This document shows positions 27,332 to 36,190 of a stretch of 64,000 bases of DNA, one piece after another (position 1 is the first letter of the stretch; each line of letters starts with the position of its first letter). Location: the NCBI RefSeq assembly GCF_003208175.1, contig NZ_QKMR01000001.1, positions 102,502 through 166,501 of the forward strand, given 5' to 3'. Under the pieces are notes generated by a model that saw nothing but the letters and a program-made list of their open reading frames with translations, ran no database searches and was not told the origin of the DNA. The DNA comes from Ruminiclostridium sufflavum DSM 19573. Its GTDB lineage: Bacteria > Bacillota > Clostridia > Acetivibrionales > DSM-1351. The translations under genes were made by a program, and so were the position numbers.

Positions 27332-28739
27332 AGTCAACCCTCCTGAACTGGTTTTTCATGTTGAAGGGAACGGTACAATCAAAAACCGTTTTGTAGGTTG
27401 TTCCCCGGACAGAGTTATCTCTTGAAAATTCAGGACTTTGTGAGGGGTCAAGCACATGGCAGTTCAGATTTGGTATTGATATCATAGAATGAGTACCCTG
27501 AAATCTTGTTGTCATAGCCCAAAGCACATCTCTTTCATCCAGAATATTCACATCCTCGTCAACAAGATATACGTGCTTCAGTTCATGAAATGCAGTAAAT
27601 GCAGCTATTCCAGCCTGTCTTGTTTTTGCATCGTCAATCTCCGAGTCCTTTCTGAATTGAAGGAAGGCCGTCAGCTTACCGCCGCCGCAATGACTGCAGC
27701 AGCAATTTAAAACCTTACTTGTGACAGAGTCCTTTACACATTTGTAAATACTCGCTTCAGTCGCAATTCCGCATATATGGGACAGCTCCGCACCTGGCCC
27801 TACTATCGTCTGGTAAATGGGGTTGTTTCTGTATGTAACGGCAGTCACCTTTACTACCGGCAAAGATTTTTGCGCTTTTCCTATATAACCCAGAAACTCA
27901 GGCAGTGAGTGACCTTCGGGACAATTTGCGTTTTCATGCATTTCCTGCGGCATTATATACCCCTCCAGCACTATCTCGGAATAGGCAATGCATTTTGCCT
28001 CATTGGTGACAGCCTTTGAAACGCGGACACCTTCTTTCCTTACTGCGCCGGCAATATTAAGCTCATTGAAGCCGAGAGGCGTTACCGGGTACGAAAAAGT
28101 AGATGCCAGCATTATTGCCGGATCTACACCTATATTAATTGTAATAGGAAGAGGCTTCCCCATTGCTGCAGCCTTCCTGTAAAATATCTCTATATGCCTT
28201 CCCTGAATAAGATAAGCTGTGAGGGTATCCTTCCCCTGAACACAAAGCCGGTGTATTGTAATATCCTCCTCACCTGTTTCGGGATCACTGGCATAAACTA
28301 TTCCGGTAGTTATATACGGACCTGCATTATCCTTTGTATATGTAAGCACAGGCAATATATCTGTTATATCGATATCCCGGGTTATTACATTTTCCTGACA
28401 GGGCGGATTTTCAACCATTACAGGCTGAAAGCCTTCAACTACATATTCCGAAAGCTCTTTTCCAACTCCTTCGCAATCCATTCCAAGCATCTTTGCACAT
28501 GCGGCTCTGGAATTAAAGAGCCCCATAAGTACAGGCATGGAATGCCCCTTTACATTACTGTAAATGACCGGACTGCCGTGTTTCAAATTACCGGCATTAG
28601 GCACGCCTGCACCATGTGCCGCATAATGCGAGGGAATCTCTCTGACCGGCGACAGCTCCCTCTCCACTATTTCAATTTCTTCGTCGCTGCTATTTAAAAG
28701 GCTAAGCGCAGTTCTCAAATCATATATTTCTTCATTCAT
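27321..28739 (-). CDS. UbiD-family prFMN-dependent (de)carboxylase
   Basis: Reversible decarboxylase for aromatic, heteroaromatic or alpha,beta-unsaturated acids. Family marks are DITIHRLCVQGKDTLTAYL (metal/prFMN-binding T-H-R region, about 160), IAYSEIVLEGYI (catalytic Glu region), IYQTIVGPGAEL and the closing domain with DEDVNILDERDVLWAM. The length of 473 residues from the ATG at 28739 is normal. The UbiX partner is in the same operon. A likely substrate is the aromatic acid produced by the ADH synthase / DHQ synthase II pair or a derivative of it; that is inference. Confidence 0.9.
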   Translation of the reverse strand: MNEEIYDLRTALSLLNSSDEEIEIVERELSPVREIPSHYAAHGAGVPNAGNLKHGSPVIYSNVKGHSMPVLMGLFNSRAACAKMLGMDCEGVGKELSEYVVEGFQPVMVENPPCQENVITRDIDITDILPVLTYTKDNAGPYITTGIVYASDPETGEEDITIHRLCVQGKDTLTAYLIQGRHIEIFYRKAAAMGKPLPITINIGVDPAIMLASTFSYPVTPLGFNELNIAGAVRKEGVRVSKAVTNEAKCIAYSEIVLEGYIMPQEMHENANCPEGHSLPEFLGYIGKAQKSLPVVKVTAVTYRNNPIYQTIVGPGAELSHICGIATEASIYKCVKDSVTSKVLNCCCSHCGGGKLTAFLQFRKDSEIDDAKTRQAGIAAFTAFHELKHVYLVDEDVNILDERDVLWAMTTRFQGTHSMISIPNLNCHVLDPSQSPEFSRDNSVRGTTYKTVFDCTVPFNMKNQFRRVDYGW

Positions 28740-28755
28740 AATCAATCACCGCAAT

Positions 28756-30450
28756 TTATTCATATTTTATTCCTATACCGCTTCGTTTAATCAGCTCCTG
28801 AGCTAAAGGAGTTATTACACAGCTTCTTGCAACATGAATTTCTGTCTGGTTGTCCCTTAATGCATCACTTATTTTTTTTTCGGTTAAAACATTATGCAAA
28901 TCATTCCTGACCGCCTTTTGTCCGGTACTTACAGCAAAGCTTGCATTCCTTTCTTCCTGTTGTCCGCCAAAGTGCTTATCCCACCACGAATCAAAGCCTG
29001 TATTACCGCTTACAGCTGATGCACATGCTGTCTCCTGTCCGTATGCCGAAATACCTACAGACTTCTGAAGCTTTTCAAGAGACTCTCTGATGCTTTCATT
29101 CGGAGAGGAGGAATCCTCCATATTGCCGGAATTGAATTTTTCATATCCCGCAAGGTCAAAAAAGCCATGTCCCGTAAGACAGAATATAATATTTTTTTCT
29201 TCATTTTTATGCTCAGCTGCCACATCAATTGCGGCCTTAATGGAATGGGCGGATTCGGGTGCCGGTATATAACCCTCGCATTTTGCAAACAGCTTTGCGG
29301 CATTGTATATATCAAGCTGTGAATATGCCCTTGCAGTGGCATGACCGTCAAGTATGAACTTGCTTACAAGAGGAGAAAGCCCATGATACCTCAACCCTCC
29401 GGAGTGTATAACCGGTGCTGCAAATTCATGCCCAAGGGTATACATCTTGCTTAAAGGCGTCAGCCTCGCGGAATCCCCATAATCATATGTATAAGCTCCC
29501 TTTGTGGCACTTGGGACTGCATTTGACTCAACAGCTATAAAATTCAGGTCCCACTTTCTCCTGACCTTTTCAGGCAGGAAAGGAAATGCTATTCCTGCAA
29601 AGCTGCTTCCGCCTCCGATACAGCTAATTATATAGTTAGGCTTGATATCCAGCGACTCAAGCTGATTTTTCAATTCGCTGCCTATAATTGTTTGATGCAG
29701 GCAGACAAAATTCATCGCACTTCCGAGGGAATACGCCGTATTTTTATCATTTAAAGCGGATTCTACAGCTTCTCCTATTGCTACTCCAAGGCTTCCCTGA
29801 AAGGAAGGATTTTTTTGAAGTATATCTCTTCCTACGGAGGTTCTGTTTGTGGGGCTGCTTAAAACCTCAGCCCCGAAGGTCTGCATCATGATTCTTCTTG
29901 CAGGCTTTGAATCAAAGCTGTTTTTTACCATAAATACAGTACTGTTCAGGCCAAAGAAAGCAGATGCCATGCTTATTGCACTCCCCCACTGTCCTGCGCC
30001 TGTCTCTGCTACGACATTTTTAAAACCTGCTCTTTTACAGTAATATGCCTGTGCTACCGCCGAATTTGCCTTATGGCTGCCTATAGGCGATACACCCTCA
30101 TATTTATAAAAAATTCTGCATTTTGTCTGAAGATATTTTTCCAGATTATACGCCCTCACCAGCGGAGTAGGCCTCCAGGTCTGATACATTTTAAGAAGCT
30201 CCTCAGGTATGGGAATAAACCTGTCCCTTGTATTGAGCTCCTGCTCAACCAGACTTTCAGGATAAATTTTAGAGAGACTTTCGGCAGTCACACTCTTATT
30301 TGTAGCGGGATCTATACTTGGAACATACATTTCCGGAAAATCCGCCGTAATATTATACCAGTATTCAGGGATGCCCTTTTTACCTGCAAATCGATTATTC
30401 ATCATAATATTTCTTAATATTAAACCCAAATGTACTGCTTTGACGTACAT
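28756..30450 (-). CDS. TrpB2-like PLP synthase with BMC-type C-terminal extension
   Basis: Beta-replacement enzyme of the tryptophan synthase beta family, TrpB2 branch. The core spans about 20-440 with the PLP lysine Lys127 in PIGSHKANSA, the phosphate-binding GGGSSFAGIAFPF (about 279-291) and NFVCLHQTIIGSE. No trpA lies nearby. About 120 extra residues follow: a Ser/Pro linker, a short amphipathic helix (ESIRESLEKLQKSVG, 452-466) like BMC encapsulation peptides, and residues 515-564 (LTEKKISDALRDNQTEIHV, then VITPLAQELIKRSGI), which resemble the module shared by EutT and other BMC enzymes. It probably couples serine or a similar donor to a nucleophile made in the same compartment. The start at 30450 has AAGGAGG 12 bases upstream; ATGs at codons 16-17 are alternatives. 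Confidence 0.82.
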   Translation of the reverse strand: MYVKAVHLGLILRNIMMNNRFAGKKGIPEYWYNITADFPEMYVPSIDPATNKSVTAESLSKIYPESLVEQELNTRDRFIPIPEELLKMYQTWRPTPLVRAYNLEKYLQTKCRIFYKYEGVSPIGSHKANSAVAQAYYCKRAGFKNVVAETGAGQWGSAISMASAFFGLNSTVFMVKNSFDSKPARRIMMQTFGAEVLSSPTNRTSVGRDILQKNPSFQGSLGVAIGEAVESALNDKNTAYSLGSAMNFVCLHQTIIGSELKNQLESLDIKPNYIISCIGGGSSFAGIAFPFLPEKVRRKWDLNFIAVESNAVPSATKGAYTYDYGDSARLTPLSKMYTLGHEFAAPVIHSGGLRYHGLSPLVSKFILDGHATARAYSQLDIYNAAKLFAKCEGYIPAPESAHSIKAAIDVAAEHKNEEKNIIFCLTGHGFFDLAGYEKFNSGNMEDSSSPNESIRESLEKLQKSVGISAYGQETACASAVSGNTGFDSWWDKHFGGQQEERNASFAVSTGQKAVRNDLHNVLTEKKISDALRDNQTEIHVARSCVITPLAQELIKRSGIGIKYE

Positions 30451-30502
30451 GAGTCTAATAGTCCTCCTTCCTGCTCACATGTTGTATATCTTGTAAACCT
30501 TA

Positions 30503-30778
30503 TCATTTCTTATTTTTAATATTCATCGCCTCTACAATGCCCACAATTGCCGCATCTGCCGGCACCTTATCTGAAACCGCATTTTGGACCTGTGAGCCCG
30601 TAAGCACAATCACCCGATCCCCTATACCAGCTCCTACCAAATCAATAGCTGCAAAATATCCGGGATTTTTTAAATGTGTTCCCGCTTTTTCAGGTTCAAT
30701 AACAAACAGCTTGTATTTTTCCAATTCGGGCTTTTTGATAGTAGCCAGCAAATTTCCTGCCACCCTGCCTATAACCAT
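30503..30778 (-). CDS. BMC-P pentameric shell vertex protein (EutN/CcmL family)
   Basis: A 91-residue protein with the family pattern: MVIGRVAGNLLATIKKPEL at the start, KLFVIEPE, AAIDLVGAGIGDRVIVLTG and PADAAIVGIVEAM at the end. Such proteins form the pentamers that cap the vertices of bacterial microcompartments. It lies between the acyl-CoA dehydrogenase-like and TrpB-like genes inside the operon rather than next to the hexamer genes, which argues that the enzymes and shell are one functional unit. Confidence 0.95.
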   Translation of the reverse strand: MVIGRVAGNLLATIKKPELEKYKLFVIEPEKAGTHLKNPGYFAAIDLVGAGIGDRVIVLTGSQVQNAVSDKVPADAAIVGIVEAMNIKNKK

Positions 30779-30810
30779 CTGAATTCTCCTTAACCTTGCT
30801 CTATTTGTTT

Positions 30811-31911
30811 TCAGCTTCCTCCATGCACGATATTGTTCCCCAGAACATCCTTCAGCAGCTCGTTAGAACCCCCGCCGGCATTTATCCACCTTACATCGTT
30901 ATAATAATTGGCAATCCAGTGGCTTGCCAGATATCCCCTCGCACCATACAGCCTGTAAAGGGCATCTATTATATCCTTCAAAAGCTCCGAAGCCATTATT
31001 TTCCCGATAATAACATCTGTTTTGTCCATTATTCCGCTGTCAAAATCATCCATAATATTATTAACAAACACCCTCATTATTCTTGCTCTTGAAAACAAAT
31101 CTGCCATAACCATTTTAGTGTTCTGGTAATCCCTTAACTTTTTGCCGAACACCTCTCTTTCGGACAGGTAACCCATCACAGAATCAAGAGCATCCTCGCT
31201 CATTGCCGTTGACATTATCGAAATAACTGTTCTTTCAAAGATGAGTACACTCATAAGATGCTCAAAGCCCCTGTTTCTTTTCCCCAGCAGCCTTTCCTCC
31301 GTAAGCTTGAGGTTCTCAAATTCTATTTCACCCAAAGGCATCAGATGTGCTCCTGCTTTCAGAAGCGCAGGAGATACCTTCAAGCCCGGGTCATCCTTTT
31401 TTATCAGGAAAAGGCTTATACCTCTCCATGCGGCAACCTCTTTATTTGTTTTAACAGCGACAATAAAATAATCAGCTATGGGACCATTTGAAATCATGGT
31501 TTTTTTCCCGCTGAGAACAAAACCGTTATCAACAGCCGCCGCTTCCGCAGCAATAGCTGACACATCGGAGCCTGCTCCCTCTTCTGTGATGCACATTGAA
31601 ATATTTTTCCTTCCCTCCAGCACTTCCGCCTTTGCAGCTGCTGCCTGAGGGCTGTTAAACCTTGCCAGAAGTGTCAGGGCTATTTCATTAACTGAAAAGG
31701 AGGAAATCAGTCCCACGTTTTTGAAGCGGCAAAAGCCTGCTATTAATTCTGAAAAGGCCTTTATCCCCTGTTCCCTGTCCATAGAAACGCCTATTACTCC
31801 CTGCTTTCCGAATGTCAGCCAGCCATCCCTGGGTATGTATTTTTGCTCATTCCATGAGCTTATATTCTCTGAGATATAAGCAAGCAATCCCTTCAGCTTT
31901 TCATTATCCAT
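30811..31911 (-). CDS. Acyl-CoA dehydrogenase-like flavoprotein, catalytic base apparently missing
   Basis: FAD enzyme of the acyl-CoA dehydrogenase fold, 366 residues. It has the flavin-binding CITEEGAGSDVS (about 105-117), the beta-domain and the helix RLYGARGYLASHW. In ordinary members a YEGTxEIQ motif supplies the catalytic Glu; here the position reads INAGGGSNELL, without Glu at the expected place. Thus either the base is elsewhere or the protein has a different reaction (for example oxidation of a carrier-bound aminoacyl group). The ATG at 31911 follows GGGAGG; the longer frame to 31986 overlaps the ligase gene and is rejected. Confidence 0.8.
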   Translation of the reverse strand: MDNEKLKGLLAYISENISSWNEQKYIPRDGWLTFGKQGVIGVSMDREQGIKAFSELIAGFCRFKNVGLISSFSVNEIALTLLARFNSPQAAAAKAEVLEGRKNISMCITEEGAGSDVSAIAAEAAAVDNGFVLSGKKTMISNGPIADYFIVAVKTNKEVAAWRGISLFLIKKDDPGLKVSPALLKAGAHLMPLGEIEFENLKLTEERLLGKRNRGFEHLMSVLIFERTVISIMSTAMSEDALDSVMGYLSEREVFGKKLRDYQNTKMVMADLFSRARIMRVFVNNIMDDFDSGIMDKTDVIIGKIMASELLKDIIDALYRLYGARGYLASHWIANYYNDVRWINAGGGSNELLKDVLGNNIVHGGS

Positions 31912-31912
31912 T

Positions 31913-33454
31913 CTATACCTCCCGCATTTCCCGGATTTTACGGATATCCAGCTTACCTGTATCCATTCTCGGAAGCCTGTCCTCATATAATATTTTTTCA
32001 GGAATCATATAAGCAGGCAGCTTGTCCTTCAATTTTGACACAATCTTCTCATTTATTTCTGCTTCCTTCTTGAATATATCCTTCAGTTCAACGATACCAA
32101 CCAGTACGCTGTTCTTTTCGTCCAGCACCACGCATGAGTATTCTATCTCCTCCAGTGAATTCAGAGCCTTTTCTATTTCAAGGGGATAGATTCTGTAGCC
32201 TCTGAGCTTTATCATTGCACTCTTTCTTCCGACAAAATAGTAAAGGCCTCTGCTTCTGTAAACATTATCATCCGTTTTGTAATGTTTTTTCCCGTTAAAA
32301 TAGGCAAAATTATTTTTCTCATCCTCGGCAGGCTTTCCCCAATATCCATCCATAAGCTGCTCACCGCTCACATACAGTTCTCCTGCCGTATAATCCTCCG
32401 CAACTTCCTGCCCGTTGTTTACAATAGTAAATACAACTTCGTCCATTGGTGTACCGATAGGAAGAATATCTTTATTCAGATCCTCCTCGGTTATCTCGCG
32501 CAGGCTGCACGCAATAACCGTCTCTGTAGGTCCATACCCGTTGAAAAGTACAACCTCCGGAGTAATTTCACGGAATCTTTTAAGGTCATTTATATTTGCG
32601 CTTTCGCCTCCGAACCATATAGATCTGAGCGAGGGCCATTCATATTTGTGATAATGGGATATTCTGCCGACAAGCATTGATATGATATTAGGCGTACAGG
32701 AAAAATCCGTTATCCTGTGCTTTTGAAGTTCCTTTACGAGATCATTTATAAATAGAAATTTATTAAAAATTACTGTTGTCCCTCCCACAACCCACGGCAT
32801 TATTATTTCCATCAGAACGGGGTCAAAGTGGAGAGGAAAGAAATTCAGAAACCTTATATTTTCCGTATACCGGGCTTTTCTTATTGATGATTCTATAAAG
32901 CTTGCCAAGGCTGACCTGCAGACAGTAACTCCCTTCGGTGTTCCCGTTGAGCCGGAGGTATAAATAATGTATGCCTTATCCTCATCCTTCAATCCGGAAG
33001 GCTTATTGGACTGACAAGCACCGCTGTCCCCGAAAGCTTCCAAAGAAAAAAGAGATTCTCCGGCAGCCTCAACAGGAAAAATCAGCATCTCCGGATAGTC
33101 ATTGAAAAAAGCCTCTCCCAGTCTGTTTATATTGTCAGTATCAACAACTATTCCTCCGGGCTTGCAATCATTGATTATAAAACGCAGGCGCTCTTCCGGC
33201 GTCGCCGTATCAACAGGAGTAAAAATATACCCCTCAAGCATACAGCTGAATATATATGCTATTGAGGTTATGGATTTTGGTGCCAGAATCAGAAGCCTGT
33301 CACCTTTTTTTAAGCCAAAGCCGCATAATCGTTTACATAAGCCGTAAGATATTTTCAGAAATTCCGGAGCAGAAACCTCAGTATCACCACTGATAAAAGC
33401 CATATTGCCGGAGTCTGATTCAATTCTTTGGTCAAGAAGCCTCTTTAATCTCAT
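31913..33454 (-). CDS. Amino-acid-type adenylating enzyme (acyl/aminoacyl-AMP ligase)
   Basis: Stand-alone adenylation protein of the ANL superfamily, most like NRPS-type and D-alanyl-carrier ligases. It has P-loop YIIYTSGSTGTPKGVTV (about 165), GYGPTE (A5), YKTDD (A7), KLRGYRIYPLEIE (A8) and the C-terminal LPRMDTGKLDI lysine (A10). The aminoacyl-pocket aspartate is present in HFDPVLME. It should load an amino or aromatic acid onto the ACP encoded at 24392. The ATG at 33454 is taken as start because AGGAG lies nine bases before it; an ATG at 33460 is only three bases away from that site. Confidence 0.85.
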   Translation of the reverse strand: MRLKRLLDQRIESDSGNMAFISGDTEVSAPEFLKISYGLCKRLCGFGLKKGDRLLILAPKSITSIAYIFSCMLEGYIFTPVDTATPEERLRFIINDCKPGGIVVDTDNINRLGEAFFNDYPEMLIFPVEAAGESLFSLEAFGDSGACQSNKPSGLKDEDKAYIIYTSGSTGTPKGVTVCRSALASFIESSIRKARYTENIRFLNFFPLHFDPVLMEIIMPWVVGGTTVIFNKFLFINDLVKELQKHRITDFSCTPNIISMLVGRISHYHKYEWPSLRSIWFGGESANINDLKRFREITPEVVLFNGYGPTETVIACSLREITEEDLNKDILPIGTPMDEVVFTIVNNGQEVAEDYTAGELYVSGEQLMDGYWGKPAEDEKNNFAYFNGKKHYKTDDNVYRSRGLYYFVGRKSAMIKLRGYRIYPLEIEKALNSLEEIEYSCVVLDEKNSVLVGIVELKDIFKKEAEINEKIVSKLKDKLPAYMIPEKILYEDRLPRMDTGKLDIRKIREMREV

Positions 33455-33488
33455 AGTCATGAACTCCTAAGCTATTTAAAAGTTTATT

Positions 33489-34622
33489 TTAAACTTCCTT
33501 GATTGTCTCATCAATTTTAAGACCGACATGCCTTCCCGGCTTGTCCAGAAATCCAAGCAGCCTGTCTCCTGTCCTTATTTCACTTGAAGGTCTTATCTCA
33601 CCCTTTGATCCGAACATTCTTACATGCCAGTCATCCTGTATAAAGGTATTTACCTTTACGCCTTCAATCTCGCATTCAATTTGGAGAAGCGGTCTTGTTT
33701 CAATTTTCAGCCTGCCGACAGTGACAGTCCGCGCCTCTCCTGCCGAGTTCATCACATAAATCTTATCCCCGGCCTGTAAATCGGAAAGATATACCGCACT
33801 GTCATCCGGCCCCCATACATATAAATGTATCCCTCCTGCATTCACTCTGAAGGTTCTCAGCTTCATATACGGCAGGAAATGAGTTTCACTGCATGTAAGC
33901 AGACCTCCGCTTGACGTTGACCCCAGCAAGGCTCCTTCATCACGGGTAAGCTCGGACGTTGTGTCAATACATACTCTTGTTCCCATGCCCGCAGGCTTAA
34001 TACCTGTAACAACAGCTTCCTGAAGCTTGAATTTTGTTTTATTGGATAGTTGTATTACGTTTCCCATTTCTACAATCTCCCCGATATCATTTGATGACAG
34101 CAATATTCCGTCAGCTCCGGCCTCCATTGTCATAAGGCTTACCTTTCCATCCCTGGCATCCTTGACTTTCTTAATTACCCGGCACCGGGATTTCTGAGTA
34201 GTAGCCAGTATCAGCTCCAAAGGAATATTGGTAGGATCCTTGAATTGGATAACCGCTGTGTCAAGATGCAGCTTAACCAGCTCTACAGCCTTATCGAGTG
34301 CTTCCTTATCATCAACATCGATAATTAAGCCTGCCTTGACATCTGTGCTGTTTTTTATTTCTTCCCATAGATTGATGCTGTCTGCTATAACAAAATCAAC
34401 TCTTCCCCAAAGCTCCTCACAGCTTTTCCCGTGTTCAAGCTCCTCAACGGAGGATACGGCATAACCCAGCCTTATTCTCTGCGGCAGCTTTATTTCATTC
34501 AGCTTGGAGGCGGTTGCACTGCTGACCAGTAAAAGATTATACTCCAGCTGGCATACCTTATCCAAAATATCTGCGGAGGTATCTGCACTAACCTCAAACC
34601 AAAGACTTTTTTCACACTTCAT
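33489..34622 (-). CDS. Type II 3-dehydroquinate synthase (AroB'/GriH-like)
   Basis: Member of the NAD-dependent DHQ synthase II family. In archaea this enzyme oxidatively deaminates and cyclises the ADH synthase product to 3-dehydroquinate; in actinomycetes the relative GriH forms 3-amino-4-hydroxybenzoate. Conserved segments include MEAGADGILLSS, TRDEGALLGSTSSGGLL, YMKLRTFRVNAGGIHLYV, VGRLKIETRPLL and GDRLLGF-RHVGLKI. The 377-residue length is normal. The ATG overlaps the preceding gene stop by four bases (ATGA), so it is coupled to the ADH synthase. Which product is made cannot be decided from sequence alone. Confidence 0.92.
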   Translation of the reverse strand: MKCEKSLWFEVSADTSADILDKVCQLEYNLLLVSSATASKLNEIKLPQRIRLGYAVSSVEELEHGKSCEELWGRVDFVIADSINLWEEIKNSTDVKAGLIIDVDDKEALDKAVELVKLHLDTAVIQFKDPTNIPLELILATTQKSRCRVIKKVKDARDGKVSLMTMEAGADGILLSSNDIGEIVEMGNVIQLSNKTKFKLQEAVVTGIKPAGMGTRVCIDTTSELTRDEGALLGSTSSGGLLTCSETHFLPYMKLRTFRVNAGGIHLYVWGPDDSAVYLSDLQAGDKIYVMNSAGEARTVTVGRLKIETRPLLQIECEIEGVKVNTFIQDDWHVRMFGSKGEIRPSSEIRTGDRLLGFLDKPGRHVGLKIDETIKEV

Positions 34623-35422
34623 ACAATTTTTCTCCTCTGTATAAACTTTAAGGCATCATTTATACCTTCATCCTTATTTACTATAGAATCAATTGCGGCT
34701 ATATAATCCTCCATATCCTTTCTCTGGAATACATTTCTTCCTATAGCCACTCCTGCCGCTCCTACATCAATTGCATCCTTAATATCCCTTAAAAATTTCT
34801 CACTGTCAGAAGAAAACTCACCTCCGGCAATAACAACAGGTATACTGACACCTCTTACAATTTTTTCAAAGGATTTTTTATCCTCCATATAGTTTACCTT
34901 TACGATATCCGCACCTATTTCCATTGCGACTCTGGCTGCAATCATATTATTGTTTACATCCTTTTCGTCCACACCTTTTCCTCTGGGATACATCATTGCC
35001 AATAAAGGCAATCCCCATTTCTGGCATTCGTCCGCCACGTGCCCGAAATCATTAATCATCTGGTAATCATAATCGCTTCCGAGATTTACATGGATTGAAA
35101 CTCCGTCTACCCCCAGCCTTGCCCCTTCCTCAACACAGGCAACAAGTACCTTTCTTTCGTTATTGGGACTAAAGCCTATAGAAGCACTCAAGTGAAGTAT
35201 AACGGATAAATCCTTGCTCTCTGATAAAACATCACTGCAATTGATAATATTGCCTTTGTGAAGAACTACAGAATTGACCTTAGTTCCAGACAGCGCATGC
35301 AGTGTGTCACGTATATTGCTTATACCGTCAATCGGCCCCAGTGTAACTCCATGATCCAGCGGTGTTATAAGCATCCTTCTGCTTTTCTGGCATATAAGCC
35401 TTCTTAATCTTAAATCCTTCAT
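34619..35422 (-). CDS. ADH synthase, class I aldolase (AroA'/GriI-like, DhnA family)
   Basis: Transaldolase-like enzyme that joins L-aspartate semialdehyde to a keto-sugar phosphate (6-deoxy-5-ketofructose 1-phosphate in archaea, dihydroxyacetone phosphate for GriI). It has the DhnA-family marks LITPLDHGVTLGP (about 18-30), the MMYPRGKG segment, the Schiff-base lysine in GADIVKVNYM and the phosphate-binding GVAIGRNVFQ. The length is 267 residues, typical. It overlaps the DHQ synthase II gene and the GNAT gene by four bases each. The substrate aspartate semialdehyde is a reactive aldehyde, which would explain a shell. Confidence 0.92.
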   Translation of the reverse strand: MKDLRLRRLICQKSRRMLITPLDHGVTLGPIDGISNIRDTLHALSGTKVNSVVLHKGNIINCSDVLSESKDLSVILHLSASIGFSPNNERKVLVACVEEGARLGVDGVSIHVNLGSDYDYQMINDFGHVADECQKWGLPLLAMMYPRGKGVDEKDVNNNMIAARVAMEIGADIVKVNYMEDKKSFEKIVRGVSIPVVIAGGEFSSDSEKFLRDIKDAIDVGAAGVAIGRNVFQRKDMEDYIAAIDSIVNKDEGINDALKFIQRRKIV

Positions 35423-35898
35423 ATGTTTTCCCTCTTCATGAAAACTATAGAAACGTTATCAACCTTCCTGACATACCTCTCGGTATAGCCAAGCTTCTTA
35501 TACAGGCTCAAGGTGTTTTCGCTGTTTTGACTTGTAAAAATCTCAAAACTGCTGCAAGTGCTGAAATGCCTTTCAAGCTCTTTCATCAAAGCCGTTCCTA
35601 TGCCTGCGTTCTGAAAGTCAGGATGTACTATCAGTTTTCCAACATAACATATATTTTGTTCGTCAGCATGTCCGCGCACAGAACCTACAATAGCACCGTT
35701 AAGTACGTACTTTATAAATTTTCTTTTTGCAAACTCCTGAACAATCTCTTCATAGGTTTGCTTGAGCGGCTGAATATCAAAATTATTTTCCTTGACTGCC
35801 ACCATTTCAAAAGCTTTCTTTTGAAGCTTCAGTATTTCAGACAAGTCCTTCTCGTTTGCTTCGGCTATTCTGCCGGCTGTTAAATCAATGCCCTTCAT
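35419..35898 (-). CDS. GNAT-family N-acetyltransferase
   Basis: A 159-residue acetyltransferase with acetyl-CoA-binding motif A VGKLIVHPDFQNAGIGTALM (V-HPxxQxxGIG) and the closing SLYKKLGYTERYV. The ATG at 35898 follows AGGAG at seven bases, and that site overlaps the stop codon of the BMC-H gene, so translation is coupled. The target amine is unknown; an aminobenzoate or amino-acid intermediate made by the adjoining enzymes is plausible. Confidence 0.85.
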   Translation of the reverse strand: MKGIDLTAGRIAEANEKDLSEILKLQKKAFEMVAVKENNFDIQPLKQTYEEIVQEFAKRKFIKYVLNGAIVGSVRGHADEQNICYVGKLIVHPDFQNAGIGTALMKELERHFSTCSSFEIFTSQNSENTLSLYKKLGYTERYVRKVDNVSIVFMKRENI

Positions 35899-35902
35899 AG
35901 CA

Positions 35903-36178
35903 TCACTCCTGAAATCCAAAGCTTTTTTCAACTTCCTCATGAGGTCTTGGTATCACATGGGCACTTATAAGCTCGCCATATTTTGATGCCGCTTCCGCCG
36001 CAGCATCTATAGCCGCCTTTACTGCCGCCACATCACCTCTTATAACAACAGTCACATATGCAGACCCTATCTTTTCCACCTTTATTACCTTAACACTTGC
36101 CGCTTTTACTGCTGCATCAGCTCCATTTATGGCAGCTACCAGCCCTTTGGTTTCCAATAACCCTATTGCATTATCCAT
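35903..36178 (-). CDS. BMC-H hexameric shell protein (PduA/EutM type)
   Basis: A 91-residue canonical BMC-domain protein: [41 protein letters not shown] with the shell-edge lysine, and [14 protein letters not shown]. These hexamers tile microcompartment facets. GGAGGG precedes the ATG. Strong similarity to PduA/EutM leaves little doubt about the fold. It is preceded by the divergent BMC-H-like gene and followed directly by the GNAT gene. Confidence 0.97.
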   Translation of the reverse strand: MDNAIGLLETKGLVAAINGADAAVKAASVKVIKVEKIGSAYVTVVIRGDVAAVKAAIDAAAEAASKYGELISAHVIPRPHEEVEKSFGFQE

Positions 36179-36190
36179 CGATATGCCCTC

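Noticed and set aside
28756-30450. Housekeeping tryptophan synthase beta subunit
   Set aside because: It belongs to the TrpB2-like branch, has a 120-residue extension, no trpA or other trp genes nearby, and sits in the BMC operon.
34619-34622. Primary shikimate pathway role for the ADH synthase and DHQ synthase II pair
   Set aside because: Clostridia normally use the canonical aroB/DAHP route, and the gene context is secondary-metabolism-like; a primary role cannot be fully excluded without the rest of the genome.
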